Source: Caldimonas brevitalea (GTDB lineage Bacteria > Pseudomonadota > Gammaproteobacteria > Burkholderiales > Burkholderiaceae_C). Taken from it: 64,000 bases of DNA. A program made the position numbers and the translations under genes. The DNA lies in NCBI RefSeq assembly GCF_001017435.1, contig NZ_CP011371.1, positions 6,014,001 to 6,078,000 of the forward strand. Direction: 5' to 3'. A model generated the notes under the pieces. The model made no database searches and was not told the DNA's origin. It saw nothing but the letters and a program-made list of their open reading frames with translations. Every line of letters starts with the position of its first letter. The first letter of the stretch is position 1. Positions 16,415-26,000 of the stretch are shown here, in pieces.

Positions 16415-16806
16415 GAAGTCCGGATCGCGCGACAGGCGTGCGCCCGCGTTGAATTCGGCGTCGAGTGCGATGGCATGCAGCGCACGCTGTCACCGCGAAC
16501 GCCGGGCTCACCGCGGCAATCCCTCCAAATGGGGTAATCCGCTGGTGCCGCGAATGCGCTTAGCCGCCTGCCACGGGCAGTTCCCCGGCCGACCGGCCTA
16601 TCCGCTTGCCTTCCACGCCCGGCCCTTGCACTAGCAGCCCATCCCTGACCCGCCTGTTGCCTGTCACGCTTTACCACTGCTTGCAATGCGAAGCCGATGT
16701 CGCGGCGTCGCTTTGGAATGCTTTGCAGCTGCAAGATCGGTCCCGGCCTCGACAAGAGGTGCTGCTGCCGCTTACGCATTCCACCAACATCTCAAGGAGT
16801 CGATAC
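16415..16806. other. Intergenic region upstream of the PEP-CTERM gene
   Basis: This 392-bp region holds no supported gene. It contains CCCTCCAAATGGGGTAAT at 16521-16538, an imperfect palindrome whose core recurs as a perfect one at 46141-46170 ahead of the glycan operon. I found no convincing sigma-54 promoter: the TTGGAATG..TTGC match near 16712 has the wrong spacing. Confidence 0.4.
16521..16538. promoter_or_regulatory. Imperfect CCAAATGG palindrome
   Basis: CCCTCCAAATGGGGTAAT, centred on AAAT with C-rich and G-rich arms, 269 bp before the PEP-CTERM start. It shares the CCAAATGGGG core with the perfect hairpin at 46141-46170. It is a possible binding site for a common regulator of surface-polymer genes. 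Confidence 0.3.
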
Positions 16807-18516
16807 ATGTCATTCTTCCGATCGAGCCCGGCGGCGTGTGGTGCCGAGCGGGCGCGAGGCCCTGGCCGACGGGCCTTGCTGGCGCTCGCGGTACAGGCCG
16901 CCTTGTTCGGCGGCCCGGTGCTGGCGGCCGACACCGCCTGGACCGGCGGTGCCGCACAACCCTACTGGGACTTGGCTGGCAACTGGTCCGCCGGCGCGCC
17001 CACGGGTGCCGCCACCCGGGCCCTGCTCGGTGCGGCTGACACCACCTTGCGCAGCGGCGCCTACGAGGCAGCCCAGGTGACGGGCACCGGCACCTTGAAC
17101 CTGACCGGCGGCAGCCTGCGTTTGCACGCAGCCGGGTCCACGCTGGGCCGCCTCCACCTGGCCGGCGGCGCGATCAATGGGGGCGGCCAGCTGGCGGTTC
17201 AGACGCTGGACTGGGCCAAGGGCGACCTGCTGGGCAACACTCAACTCGTCGTGAAGGGCAGCACCCGCATCTCCGGCGAGGCGGACCACTACCTCGACTA
17301 CGGCGCCAGCCTCACGCTACAGGGTGACACCCACCTCGATGCTGGCAACCGCTCGGTGGGCCTGTTCGGCAAGCTCACGCTCGCCCAGGGGGCCGTGTTC
17401 CACGACGAGGCGACCCAACGCGACCGCTCTCTCACCACCTTCGCCGGCTTCCAGTTCGACGGCCACTATCGCAAGACCGGCAACGCCACCACCCGGATCG
17501 GCGTCGGCTCGATGGCGAGCTTCCAGAACAACGGCGTGTTCGAAGTGCAGCAGGGCAAGGTCCACTTCGATAGCATGCAGACCGACGCCGGGTGGGAAAA
17601 CAACGGCCTGCTGAAGGTGCATCAAGGCGCCGCCGTCACGGTGCAGTTGCAGGAACCCGGCAGCTTCGTCAACCGCGGCCAGTTGCAGGTCGACGGGCAG
17701 ATGGCGCTGGAGACATGGGAAAAGGCGTTCCGGAGCGCGGGCACCGTGCGCGTGGGCAAGACCGGCGAGTTCAAGGTCAGCAGTGGCTACGTCGAAGAAC
17801 CGACGTGGTTCGACCAAGGCCTGCACAACGACGGGAAGGTGGTGTTGACCGGCATCCCTCAAAGCGATACCCGGCCGTTCGAGCCGCAGGGCACCTTCTA
17901 TCTCAGCGGCCCCGGACTGACCGGCACCGGCACCACCGTGCTGCAGGATGCCTATGTCGCCGCGGGCGACCTGCGCAACGACGGCACTGTGAAGGTGGTC
18001 GGTGCCAGCGAGCTGCACGTGAACACCTTCGTGCAGGACAGCGCCGACGCGGCCTTCTGGCTGCAAGGAGGTAGCGCCGAGGCCGACCGCTTCTCCTTCC
18101 TGCAAGGTGAGGTCGGCGCGGGCGACGAAGGTCTGGTGAGCGGGGGCGCGCTGATCGGCGAACTGGTCTTCGGCGACGCAACGCTCGCGGTCGACCTGGC
18201 CGGCGGCGACGCCGACCAGTTGTTCGTCACCGGCTCCGTGTTGCTCGACGGCACGCTCGCCTTGAACTTCCTCGACACCCCCACGCTCGGCACCTTCCGG
18301 CTGCTCGAGGTGGACGGCAGCCTGAGCGGCAGCTTTGCGACCGTGCTCAGCAACCTCGACCCCAGCCTGTATCGCTACACGTTGTCCTATGGCACCGGCT
18401 CGCTGGACCTCACCGTCGCAGCGGTGCCGGAACCGGAGACTTATGCGCTGATCGGGCTGGGGCTGGTTGCCGTGATGGGCTGGTCGCGGCGCAGAGCCGC
18501 CCGGCGATCCACCTGA
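16807..18516 (+). CDS. PEP-CTERM sorted extracellular protein
   Basis: A 569-residue exported protein. A signal peptide (ALLALAVQAALFGGPVLA, ending about residue 40) is followed by a long passenger of repeated short beta strands with many Gly, Asn and Thr (GTLNLTGGSLRLHAAGSTLG; LQGDTHLDAGNRSVG). It has the look of a right-handed beta-helix of the autotransporter-passenger kind. The C-terminus is a classic PEP-CTERM signal: VPEPETYALIGLGLVAVMGWSRRR. Such proteins are processed by an exosortase and exported with exopolysaccharide. No exosortase gene lies in the window. ATG 16807 has an AAGGAG site. Confidence 0.9.
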   Translation: MSFFRSSPAACGAERARGPGRRALLALAVQAALFGGPVLAADTAWTGGAAQPYWDLAGNWSAGAPTGAATRALLGAADTTLRSGAYEAAQVTGTGTLNLTGGSLRLHAAGSTLGRLHLAGGAINGGGQLAVQTLDWAKGDLLGNTQLVVKGSTRISGEADHYLDYGASLTLQGDTHLDAGNRSVGLFGKLTLAQGAVFHDEATQRDRSLTTFAGFQFDGHYRKTGNATTRIGVGSMASFQNNGVFEVQQGKVHFDSMQTDAGWENNGLLKVHQGAAVTVQLQEPGSFVNRGQLQVDGQMALETWEKAFRSAGTVRVGKTGEFKVSSGYVEEPTWFDQGLHNDGKVVLTGIPQSDTRPFEPQGTFYLSGPGLTGTGTTVLQDAYVAAGDLRNDGTVKVVGASELHVNTFVQDSADAAFWLQGGSAEADRFSFLQGEVGAGDEGLVSGGALIGELVFGDATLAVDLAGGDADQLFVTGSVLLDGTLALNFLDTPTLGTFRLLEVDGSLSGSFATVLSNLDPSLYRYTLSYGTGSLDLTVAAVPEPETYALIGLGLVAVMGWSRRRAARRST

Positions 18517-18562
18517 CGCCTTCCGATCCCACTGCGCTCGACGGCGCAATTTGCGTGGACAT

Positions 18563-18592
18563 AAAAAAACGCGGCCTGAGCCGCGTTTTTTT
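18563..18592. terminator. Bidirectional rho-independent terminator
   Basis: AAAAAAACGCGGC, loop CTGA, GCCGCGTTTTTTT. The perfect stem is flanked by an A-run and a T-run, so it serves both the PEP-CTERM gene (plus strand) and the cold-shock gene (minus strand). Confidence 0.93.
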
Positions 18593-18635
18593 ATCTGGCG
18601 TATCCCGAGACACAGGGCCGTCAGGCCCTGGCTTC

Positions 18636-18848
18636 TCAGAGTGCCCGGATGTTCGAAGCCTGCGGGCCCTTCAGGCCCTGCTTCACTTCGAATTCAACCC
18701 GCTGGTTTTCCTGCAGGCTACGGAAGCCGCCATTACCGGCGATTTCCTTGAAGTGGGCAAACAGGTCTTTGCCGCCCTTGTCAGGCGTAATGAAGCCAAA
18801 GCCCTTGCCGTCGTCGAACCATTTCACAATGCCGGTTTCGGTTGTCAT
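18636..18848 (-). CDS. Cold-shock protein (CspA family)
   Basis: A 70-residue single OB-fold nucleic-acid-binding protein starting [23 protein letters not shown]1 (KGFGFI) is intact and RNP2 reads DLFAHF (usually DLFVHF). It binds single-stranded RNA or DNA and acts as an RNA chaperone. ATG 18848 has AAGGAA 6 bp upstream. The frame could extend to 18917, but that part is probably leader: csp genes usually have long structured 5' regions, and about 300 bp lies between this start and the next gene. It shares a bidirectional terminator with the PEP-CTERM gene. Confidence 0.93.
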   Translation of the reverse strand: MTTETGIVKWFDDGKGFGFITPDKGGKDLFAHFKEIAGNGGFRSLQENQRVEFEVKQGLKGPQASNIRAL

Positions 18849-19149
18849 GTTGAGTTCCTTTGAATGGAATAAATAGATGGGTTCTTCGTGCAAAACACTT
18901 GCGCGAAGCAGAAACACTCAAGAAACGTCAAGCCGGGATTTCAACCTGGGCCGGCTCTGCAAACTGCTCGCAGAGCGGTACGGGATAAGACCTTGAAGAA
19001 ACGGTCTTGTGTATGTCTGAGCCGCTAATGTAGCCGGGCGCGAGCGCAGCCGTACGAAAGTGAGTCTATACCCATGCTCGAGACTGCGGCAATCGGGACC
19101 CGGCTCTGGCCGAGGGGTGCGGCAGCGAAGCGTGCGGCCGCGGTTCAAC

Positions 19150-19485
19150 TTACTCCTGGCCGACCGTGGCAAGGCGGGCGCGCTCGATGCGCCGATCGGC
19201 CGGCTCCTGGTGGCCCACCGTTGCGCCTTCGGTGACGGTGAACAGCAGCAAGGCGGGTGGGTTGTCGTAGGCCGGCTCTGCGTAGGCGTAAACGGCCAAC
19301 AGCTTCATAGGGCCACTCCAGTCCAGCACTTCGATACGCTTGACCTCGTATCCCTCGGCCCGGTAGGCCGCGCAAATCGCCTCGCGGGCTCCCGCGAGCG
19401 TTTTCTCCTGCACCGGTATTTCGACATCGCCACCGGATGCTGTCGATGTGAAGGGTTCTCCGTTGATGAGATAGACGAGACTCAT
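19150..19485 (-). CDS. Small hypothetical protein (111 aa)
   Basis: I do not recognise this 111-residue soluble protein. It starts MSLVYLINGEPFTSTASGGD and contains EKTLAGAREAICAAYRAEGYEVKRIEVLDWSGPMKLLAVYAY, with an apparent beta-alpha-beta order. GGAG lies 7 bp before the ATG, which supports this frame over the overlapping one at 19145-19510. It precedes the cold-shock gene on the same strand at a distance of about 300 bp, with no visible functional link. Confidence 0.6.
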   Translation of the reverse strand: MSLVYLINGEPFTSTASGGDVEIPVQEKTLAGAREAICAAYRAEGYEVKRIEVLDWSGPMKLLAVYAYAEPAYDNPPALLLFTVTEGATVGHQEPADRRIERARLATVGQE

Positions 19486-19874
19486 GGTTTTCTCCGAAAC
19501 GCCGCCACACGCGGTATGCCCGCAGTCAACGTTCCCTGCTCGATTCTACGGGCATACCCTAGGTCAACGCGGCATGGCGTACCCAGCTGTTCACAACTGA
19601 ACATTCCTGGTATGGCAGGCGAACCGGCCAGCCATTCAGACCCGCGTGTCTCTGCCCGGCAGCGCTCGTGCGGCCAGCAGGTGCCACGTTCAGAGGCCGC
19701 CGTGCGAGCGCCCGGCGGTCTCATGGCAGCTCTTCGCGCGGCGGCTTGCCGCGCAAAGCATTTGTGCCGCGGTGGGACGCTCGAAGCGGCCAGACGCGCG
19801 AGGCTAGGGTGCAGGCGGTTGTCCTGGAGAAGTTCCTCGGGCCGGCCTCTTGGGCAGAAGGCCGGCCGCACAAG
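19486..19874. other. Intergenic region with a hairpin
   Basis: This stretch lies between two minus-strand genes. The only feature I can support is AGGCCGGCC/GGCCGGCCT at 19840-19867 (9-bp stem, 10-base loop), just past the stop codon of the Ig/RCC1 gene. It is terminator-like but has no T-run. The part at 19500-19600 is less GC-rich and may carry the promoter of the 111-aa gene. Confidence 0.4.
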
Positions 19875-21925
19875 TCATTGCAGATCCAAGGAGCCCACTG
19901 GCGCCGGCGAGAGGCGCGCCGCGGCAGAACCGTCTCCGATGTCAGCATGGCCCCAGCCGTAGACAGCGCCGTTCGCGAGCACCGCAAAGGAGTTGTGCTC
20001 GGATGCGGCAATCGAGGTGACGCGCCCGAGTCCGGACGGTCCCACCAGCAAGGTGGCAACCGGCACTCGGTGATGCACGGAAAGCCTGTTTTGGCCATTG
20101 CCGAGCAAACCCAATTCTTCCAATCCGGCGGCGTGGATGCGGCCGTCCGAGGTCAGGAACAAGGTGTGGTTGCGGCCTGCTGCTGCTTGCACCACGGCCA
20201 CACCGGGTGCCAGGTCCAGCAGCACCCGGGAAACATCGAAAGCGGAGGATGACTCGCTGTCGGTCCCGAGCGCCCCCACGTGTTGTCGCCCCACGCATAG
20301 GCATTCCCGTCGTCCGTCACGGCCACCGCCCGCATCACACCGGCAAAAACCGAGACCACCTTGCGCCCGGCGGGCAATGTGAGGTTCAGAACGCTGGGCT
20401 GTAGGTTCGGACCCGTGCGTGTCGCCAGGACGGCCGGCTCCACGCCCCAACCCCAGACCCGACCTGTGGTGTCGAGCGCAAGCGCGAAGGTTTCGCTCAC
20501 CGAGACGGCGGTGAATCGCACCTCGGCGGGCACGTTCAGCTTCGTCGGCGTGGCAGAGGAACTGCCGACGCCAGAGTGGACCGCTCCCCACGCCCACAGT
20601 TGGCCAGCGGAATCGAGTGCGACCGAATACCGGTCCCCCGCACCAACGGCCCGGAGCACCGTTCCCGAAGGGAACACCGCCTTGACCGGCGGCTGAAGCG
20701 TGCCGTCGGCAGGCGGCAGACCGCTGATGGCGACGGTGCCGTTGCCGTACTCGCCCGTGACGTTAGCGCCCCAAGACCATACGCTCCCGTCAGAGGCGAG
20801 GACGGCCGTATGCAGATGGCCCACCGACACCTGACGAATTTCGACGCCGGACGGCAGCCAGGACGGAACGAGCCCGGGGGTGATCGCCTCTGTGTCATCG
20901 GCGAGCCGTCCCAGCTGGCCATTGACGTTCTGGCCCCAGGAGAAGAGGCCGGCCACGGGCCCCCGCGCAAACGCGACATAGCAACACCCGGTGCGACCGA
21001 CGTTCACTTCAGGCACAGGTGCCAGCCGCAGGATTGCGGGTGCGCTGCGCGTGCTGCCCGCAGCGTTGACGACCGCGACCGAATACGCCTTCAAGTGGTC
21101 TTGCACGCTTGCGTTCACCACCGTATGGCTCGCCCCCGTCGCACCCTCGATGGCCACGCCGTTCTCGAACCACTGGTACTGCAGCGGCCCGGTGCCGTTG
21201 GCCGTCACGGTGAAGGTGGCGGAGCCCCCGGCGCTGACGCTGCTGGGCGCGTTGAGCGCGGCGATCACGGGTGCCACCGGCGCAGGCGTGACCGTCAAGG
21301 TCACGGACGTCGAGGAGACGGCCCCGGCCGCGTTGCTGACGCTCACCGTGAACGACGCGCCGTTGTCCTCCGGCTGCGCCTCGGCCAACGTGTACGTGCT
21401 CGAAGTGGCGCCGTTGATCGCGACGCCGTTGCGCAGCCACTGATAGACCAGTTGAGCAGAGCCAGCCGCCTCAACGACGAACTGCGCGGGCTGGCCCGCT
21501 TGCACCTGCAAGGCCGCAGGCGACTTCACGATGGATGGCGGCACCACCGAGGGGGTGACCCGCAGGACGGCCTCGTTGCTGTTGACCGCGCCCGCACTGT
21601 TGCTGACGCGAACCGAGTACCGAGCGCCGTCGTCCTGGAGCGTTGCGGGAAACGAAAGCGAGGCGGCTGTGCCGCTGTCAATCTGAGTGCCGTTGCGCAT
21701 CCACTGGTAGCGCAACGGGCCGGTGCCTGTGGCCTGCACCGAAAACTGGACGGTTTGCCCGCTCACGATCGTCTGATCGCTCGGTTGGGCGCCGATGACC
21801 GGCGCCGTCTCGACTGGTGCTGGGCTCCCTCCGCCCCCACCACCGCCACCACCCCCGCCGCCGCAACCCACCAAGCTAGCGACAACGGCGAGCCCGACGG
21901 CCCACATTTTCAGTACTTGCAACAT
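19875..21925 (-). pseudogene. Ig-like/RCC1-repeat lipoprotein interrupted by a frameshift
   Basis: Starting at ATG 21925, the product is a lipoprotein. The signal WAVGLAVVASLVGC has its lipobox at LVGC, followed by a run of about 12 glycines. Three Ig-like domains come next (each with YQW.RNG or YQWFENG), then RCC1-type propeller repeats (LFSWGQNVNGQLG; VWSWGANVTGEYG; LWAWGAVHSG; AYAWGDNTWG). At 20273-20277 the frame breaks: the reading frame used so far ends in nonsense at 20153. One additional G in the GGGGG run would continue as GALGTDSESSSAFDV and run through a last RCC1 blade (VYGWGHADIGDGS) to 19875. It may be a real mutation, a phase-variable tract or an assembly error. It is probably a surface protein, function unknown. 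Confidence 0.8.
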
Positions 21926-22289
21926 CCCGACCCCATTTCGTGCCCTTCTTCCGGCGACTGTCACTGCTGCGCGCCGGTCCTGCTTATCGAGGGCCGCGGC
22001 AGGATATCACCGGCCCCCCGAAAGCGAGCCGCTGTCAGTGGTCGATCTGCAGCCGAACCCACTGGATAGGGGGATGGCAGGCAGTGAACGATGAAGAAGT
22101 GCACAGGTTCCCGGACTTTGTGGAGCGCGCTTTGAGGCGAGAACGCAAGCACCGTGTGCCCTTCAATATGGTGAGCAACGTCCGGCCTCGGCGTCCCACC
22201 GCTCCTGCACCCGCACCACATGTGAGCGCCACCTTCATCGCGCCGACACCATCCCGGCCTAGCCTTTTCGCTCCACTTCGGGAGCTTCC
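21926..22289. other. Divergent intergenic region
   Basis: This 364-bp stretch separates the start of the Ig/RCC1 lipoprotein (minus strand) from the secreted-protein gene (plus strand). It must hold promoters for both. No obvious palindrome, RNA gene or open frame is supported. Confidence 0.35.
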
Positions 22290-23378
22290 ATGCCAAGACT
22301 CACGAGCGCCGTCGCGCTCTGCGCGATCGTCTATTGCATTTCGCCCGCCGCCCGCAGCGTCACGCCGGCCGAACTGGCTTTTCACCATGCACCGGTCCAC
22401 TACCAGGACACCGATGCCAGCGACCCCGCATCGGACTACATCACTGCCTTCGACTACGACGCCGACCGCATCAGCACGAACAACTGGGACAACCGCGGCA
22501 ACGGCCTGTGGCCCGCCACCGCTTACTACTCGGCGGTGGAAAGCTGCACCCATCACTTCATCACCTATGCCTTCTTTCACCCGCGTGACTGGTCGGACAC
22601 GCTGTTCGACCAGGAGCACGAGAACGACCTGGAAGGTGTCATCCTCGCCATCCGCAAAGACGGTTCGACCTTCGGCAAGCTGGAAGGCATGATCACGGTG
22701 TTCCACACCGACTTCTATTCGTACACGCCGCCCGACAGCCCCTACACCGCCGGCCACGAAAACATCGACGGCGGGGTGTCGTTCGAGATGCACGACGGCG
22801 TTGCACGCGTGAAAACGGTCCAGGAGGCCAAGGGGCACGGGCTGAAGGCCTGGCCCTATACGTCGGACTTCGACGGCAGCGCGAACCAGGACGGGGTGGT
22901 GTACTTCCCGACGCAAGACGCCGCCACCTCCCCCCGCTCCGGCAACGACCGCAACGTCGCCTACCGGCTGGTCGATCTCAGCGGGCCGGGTGGGCTGTGG
23001 AGTGCCGCCTTGAGCGATGCGGTGCAGCCCCCCGTGCATGCACTGACGTTCAGCCACTGGGGCGCGTTCAAGGGCGACACGAGCGGCGGCTGCGGTGCGG
23101 GCGTCAAGAGCTGCAGCGTCGATGCCGCCAACGCCCCCTGGGGATGGGACGACGGCAACGACGGCGCCAGCCATCGCGGCGAATGGGCGCTCGACCCGGC
23201 GCGCTTGTTCACGCACTACTTCGCCGACACCGGGCACTTCAGTCAGCAGTATGTGCGGCATCCCTATCTCGCAGGGTTGCGCGCGCACGGGTTCTACTCC
23301 GGGCACCTGCCCTCGGGGTTTCCTGCGCAGGTCGATCTCGACAGCTTGTACGGCAAGGTGGTGGCCGCTTGCCCGTGA
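22290..23378 (+). CDS. Secreted protein of unknown function with a HENDLEG motif
   Basis: A 362-residue exported protein. A signal peptide (SAVALCAIVYCISPAARS) is followed by a mature part beginning near VTPAELAFHHAPVHYQD. The segment THHFITYAFFHPRDW and then QEHENDLEGVILAIRKDG recalls the H-x-x-D-x-E centre of NPP1/Vps62-like folds, where an acidic site binds a metal. The overall match is too weak to name a family. Cysteines CGAGVKSC probably form a disulfide. ATG 22290 has a GGAG site. It precedes the DUF4329 gene on the same strand by 220 bp. Host-directed or predatory roles would be guesswork. Confidence 0.75.
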   Translation: MPRLTSAVALCAIVYCISPAARSVTPAELAFHHAPVHYQDTDASDPASDYITAFDYDADRISTNNWDNRGNGLWPATAYYSAVESCTHHFITYAFFHPRDWSDTLFDQEHENDLEGVILAIRKDGSTFGKLEGMITVFHTDFYSYTPPDSPYTAGHENIDGGVSFEMHDGVARVKTVQEAKGHGLKAWPYTSDFDGSANQDGVVYFPTQDAATSPRSGNDRNVAYRLVDLSGPGGLWSAALSDAVQPPVHALTFSHWGAFKGDTSGGCGAGVKSCSVDAANAPWGWDDGNDGASHRGEWALDPARLFTHYFADTGHFSQQYVRHPYLAGLRAHGFYSGHLPSGFPAQVDLDSLYGKVVAACP

Positions 23379-23598
23379 CACCCGCGGCCCCGTCCGTCGG
23401 GCCCGCGCGCACGTCCCCTCAAACAGGGACACGGCTCCCTATTCCGAAGGATCGGTCGCGCCGGCGACGCTCGGTAGAGTGATTGTGTTGCCGCTGCCAC
23501 CCGGCTGGGTGGCGGGGTCTGGAAGGAGCCGGACGCCGCCGCCCGAGGTACCGGCGGGCAGCGGCAACACCCCTTTCACAAGAACACGAGGAGTCCCC

Positions 23599-24117
23599 AT
23601 GCCCAAGTCGAGGCCCGTCGAGCCGCCGCCCGCCTGCATCACCATCAACCACACGCGCGAGCTGGACGGCTGGCCCAAGCAGGGCAGCACTGCCGAAGCG
23701 GCCGCGCGCAAGGCGCTCAATGCCATCCTGCCGTTGTCGGTCGCGCAGGCCAAGGAATACGGCGGCGTCATCTACACCGTGAAGGGCCGGTTCTACGCGC
23801 TGCCGCCGCGCACGCAGTGCGAGCCGGACAAGGTCGACACCGGACGGCACGAGGTCAACCACAGCGCGCCGGACGGCAGCCGCGCGGTGGCCGTCTATCA
23901 CACCCATCCGAGCGCCTCGATCGCCGGGGACAACACCGACTACAACAAGTTCTCGCCGAGCGATGAACGCCTCGGGCGAGGCAACGGCGTGGTCGAGGGC
24001 GACGGACTCGACGACTACCTCGGCACCGTCGACGGCAGCTTCTTCCGCTTCGAGGCGAAGACCGGCCGCACGCTGCGGCTGCAAGGCAAGCTCGACAACG
24101 GCGCCCAGAGGTTGTGA
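23599..24117 (+). CDS. DUF4329 domain protein
   Basis: A 172-residue protein of the DUF4329 type, often found as the C-terminal piece of Rhs or polymorphic-toxin proteins and sometimes alone. The order is AARKALNAILPLSVAQAKEYGGVIY, YALPPRTQCEPD, then VAVYHTHPSAS and FSPSDERLGR. The H-x-H-P...S-x-x-D pattern resembles the zinc site of JAB/MPN peptidases, with a Glu in KEYGGVIY. No signal peptide or N-terminal carrier is present, and no immunity-like gene is obvious next to it. ATG 23599 follows GAGGAG. Metal-dependent hydrolysis is inference from the motif. Confidence 0.78.
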   Translation: MPKSRPVEPPPACITINHTRELDGWPKQGSTAEAAARKALNAILPLSVAQAKEYGGVIYTVKGRFYALPPRTQCEPDKVDTGRHEVNHSAPDGSRAVAVYHTHPSASIAGDNTDYNKFSPSDERLGRGNGVVEGDGLDDYLGTVDGSFFRFEAKTGRTLRLQGKLDNGAQRL

Positions 24118-24125
24118 GGGAGGGT

Positions 24126-24145
24126 GCGGGGGCTCGACCCCCCGC
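24126..24145 (+). terminator. Weak hairpin after the DUF4329 gene
   Basis: GCGGGGG (24126-24132) pairs with CCCCCGC (24139-24145), 8 bp after the stop codon at 24117. The stem is GC-rich but only TT follows, so this is a candidate only. Confidence 0.35.
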
Positions 24146-24162
24146 TTCAGGCGGCGCTCACG

Positions 24163-24303
24163 TCACCCGAACTCGTCGTGTTGCGGCAGGCCGTCGGTGA
24201 TCTCGAACCACGCGGCCTTACCGTCAGGCTCTCGTCTCCATGCTGCAAGGGGCCGCTCCTGTCGTTCGCACTGCGGGCGGTTTCTGATTCTGCCGCGCGG
24301 CAT
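24163..24303 (-). CDS. Possible small protein (46 aa)
   Basis: A short minus-strand frame starting MPRGRIRNRPQCERQERP and ending FEITDGLPQHDEFG, with AGGGAAG 2 bp before the ATG. The C-terminal half reads as genuine folded-protein sequence (PDGKAAWFEITDGLP). It may be a real small protein or the surviving tail of a longer gene. It occupies the gap between two plus-strand genes where no other gene is visible. I cannot assign a family. Confidence 0.35.
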   Translation of the reverse strand: MPRGRIRNRPQCERQERPLAAWRREPDGKAAWFEITDGLPQHDEFG

Positions 24304-24454
24304 CGCTTCCCTGTCGGCCCGCCAGGGCATGGGTTGCAATAGCGGCGCGCGACGCTAAGGTGAAGCTCGACCGGCGGCATCGTGCCCCCAGTGTGCAGGG
24401 GTTGCCTGATCCGGGTTGCCATCCTCTTTCAACATCACCCGGCTGGAGTGCAAC

Positions 24455-25897
24455 GTGAACCGGAAGGCATTCCCATCCCGTCCTGAGGTGCAACGGTGGC
24501 AGGCCGTCAAACAGCTGCTCGCCGAGGCGTTGACACTGCCGCCGTCGCACCGCGACGCGCTGATGTCACGCCTGGCCGAGCAGGACGCGGCGCTGGGCGA
24601 GGAGATCCGGTCGCTCGTCGCCGCCGCAGCGCCGAGTCACACGCTGCTCGACCCGCCCGCTGTCGCGTCGCGCGACCTCCCATCGGGTCCGCAGCACGGC
24701 CCGCTGATCGGTCAGCGACTGGGCGCTTATCGGCTGGTGGCGCTGATCGGTCGCGGCGGCATGGGCGACGTTTACCGGGCCGAGCGGGCCGACGGCCAGT
24801 ACGAGCTGCAGGTGGCCGTCAAGCTGATGCGCGACAGCTTCGACCGCGACCAGGCCACGGCCCGCTTCCATGCCGAACGCCAGCTGGTGGCCAGCCTCGA
24901 CCATCCCAACCTCGCCCGCGTGCTCGACGGCGGTGTCACCGACGACGGCCGCCCCTACTTCGTGATGGAGCTGGTCGACGGCGAACCGATCGACCTTCAT
25001 GCGCAACGCCTGCAACTGCCGGTGCGGCAACGTTTGCTGCTGTTTCGCAGCGTCTGCCAGGTGGTGCACCATGCGCATCTGCACGGCGTGGTGCACCGCG
25101 ACCTCAAGCCCAGCAACATCCTGGTGAACCGGGCCGGTGTGGTCAAGCTGCTCGACTTCGGCATCGCGACCCGGCTCACGTCGGCCGGCAGCGCCGCCGG
25201 ACCGCGCACCGCGACGGCCCAGCGCCTGCTCACGCTGCACTATTCCAGCCCCGAGCAGATCCAGGGCGGCCCGATCACCCCGGCCAGCGACATCTACTCG
25301 CTCGGCGTCGTGCTGCATCGTTTGCTGACCGGCGCGTCGCCTTACCTCGGCGTGCCGACGCACAACGACTTCGCACTGGCCCAGGCCATCTGCCACGACG
25401 AGCCGACGCCGCCGAGCAAGGCCGTCGCGGACCGGCAGCTGCGGGCCGAGCTGCGAGGCGACCTCGGCGCCATCGTGATGATGGCGCTGCGCAAGGAGCC
25501 GGCGCTGCGTTATGCCTCGGCGGAACAGTTGGGGGACGATGTGCTGCGCCATTTGGAGCGCCTGCCGGTCCAGGCCCGGCACGGGGCGTGGGCCTACCGG
25601 GCCGGCCGCTTCATCGTGCGCCATCGGCTCGCCTTGGGACTGGCGCTGGCGGCGCACTCGGCCGTGGTGGCCGCTTTGGCGGTGATCGCCGGCATGGCGT
25701 TCCAAGTCACCCTCGGGCATGCCTGGCTGGGCCAGGCCTTCAGCCGCATCGACACGCTGGAGCACACGGCGGCCGAGCAGCAGCGCGTGATCCGACGGCT
25801 GCAGCAACAGCTCTCCGGGGACCGGCAGCCGCCGGAGCATGCGCCGCGTCACGTCGAAGGCGGCGAAAGCTCCCCTCGGGTCGGCCGCGCCCCTTGA
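24455..25897 (+). CDS. Membrane-anchored Hanks-type Ser/Thr protein kinase
   Basis: A 480-residue eukaryotic-like kinase. A helical N-terminal region precedes the kinase domain (about 90-370). All catalytic elements are present: glycine loop IGRGGMGDVY, ATP lysine Lys123 in VAVKLM, catalytic Asp216 in HRDLKPSN, Asp234 in DFG, and SPEQ in the APE position. A single membrane helix follows (about 390-415), with a short outer tail containing a coiled-coil stretch (LEHTAAEQQRVIRRLQQQL). There are no PASTA or WD repeats. GTG 24455 has GGAG 7 bp upstream; a TTG at 24416 is less likely. No phosphatase or FHA gene lies beside it, so its target is unknown. Confidence 0.9.
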   Translation: MNRKAFPSRPEVQRWQAVKQLLAEALTLPPSHRDALMSRLAEQDAALGEEIRSLVAAAAPSHTLLDPPAVASRDLPSGPQHGPLIGQRLGAYRLVALIGRGGMGDVYRAERADGQYELQVAVKLMRDSFDRDQATARFHAERQLVASLDHPNLARVLDGGVTDDGRPYFVMELVDGEPIDLHAQRLQLPVRQRLLLFRSVCQVVHHAHLHGVVHRDLKPSNILVNRAGVVKLLDFGIATRLTSAGSAAGPRTATAQRLLTLHYSSPEQIQGGPITPASDIYSLGVVLHRLLTGASPYLGVPTHNDFALAQAICHDEPTPPSKAVADRQLRAELRGDLGAIVMMALRKEPALRYASAEQLGDDVLRHLERLPVQARHGAWAYRAGRFIVRHRLALGLALAAHSAVVAALAVIAGMAFQVTLGHAWLGQAFSRIDTLEHTAAEQQRVIRRLQQQLSGDRQPPEHAPRHVEGGESSPRVGRAP

Positions 25898-26000
25898 AGC
25901 GAGACACCCCCGTCGCCGACACGGCCCCCTGGCACGGCACGCGCGCACGAACGAAGGAACGACGCGAGAATGAGCAGGCCGTCCCATTAGAACCAGTGCC

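Noticed and set aside
16700..16730. Sigma-54 promoter (TTGGAATG..TTGC) ahead of the PEP-CTERM gene
   Set aside because: The GG-to-GC spacing is 8 bp instead of the required 10, and the -24 box is poor.
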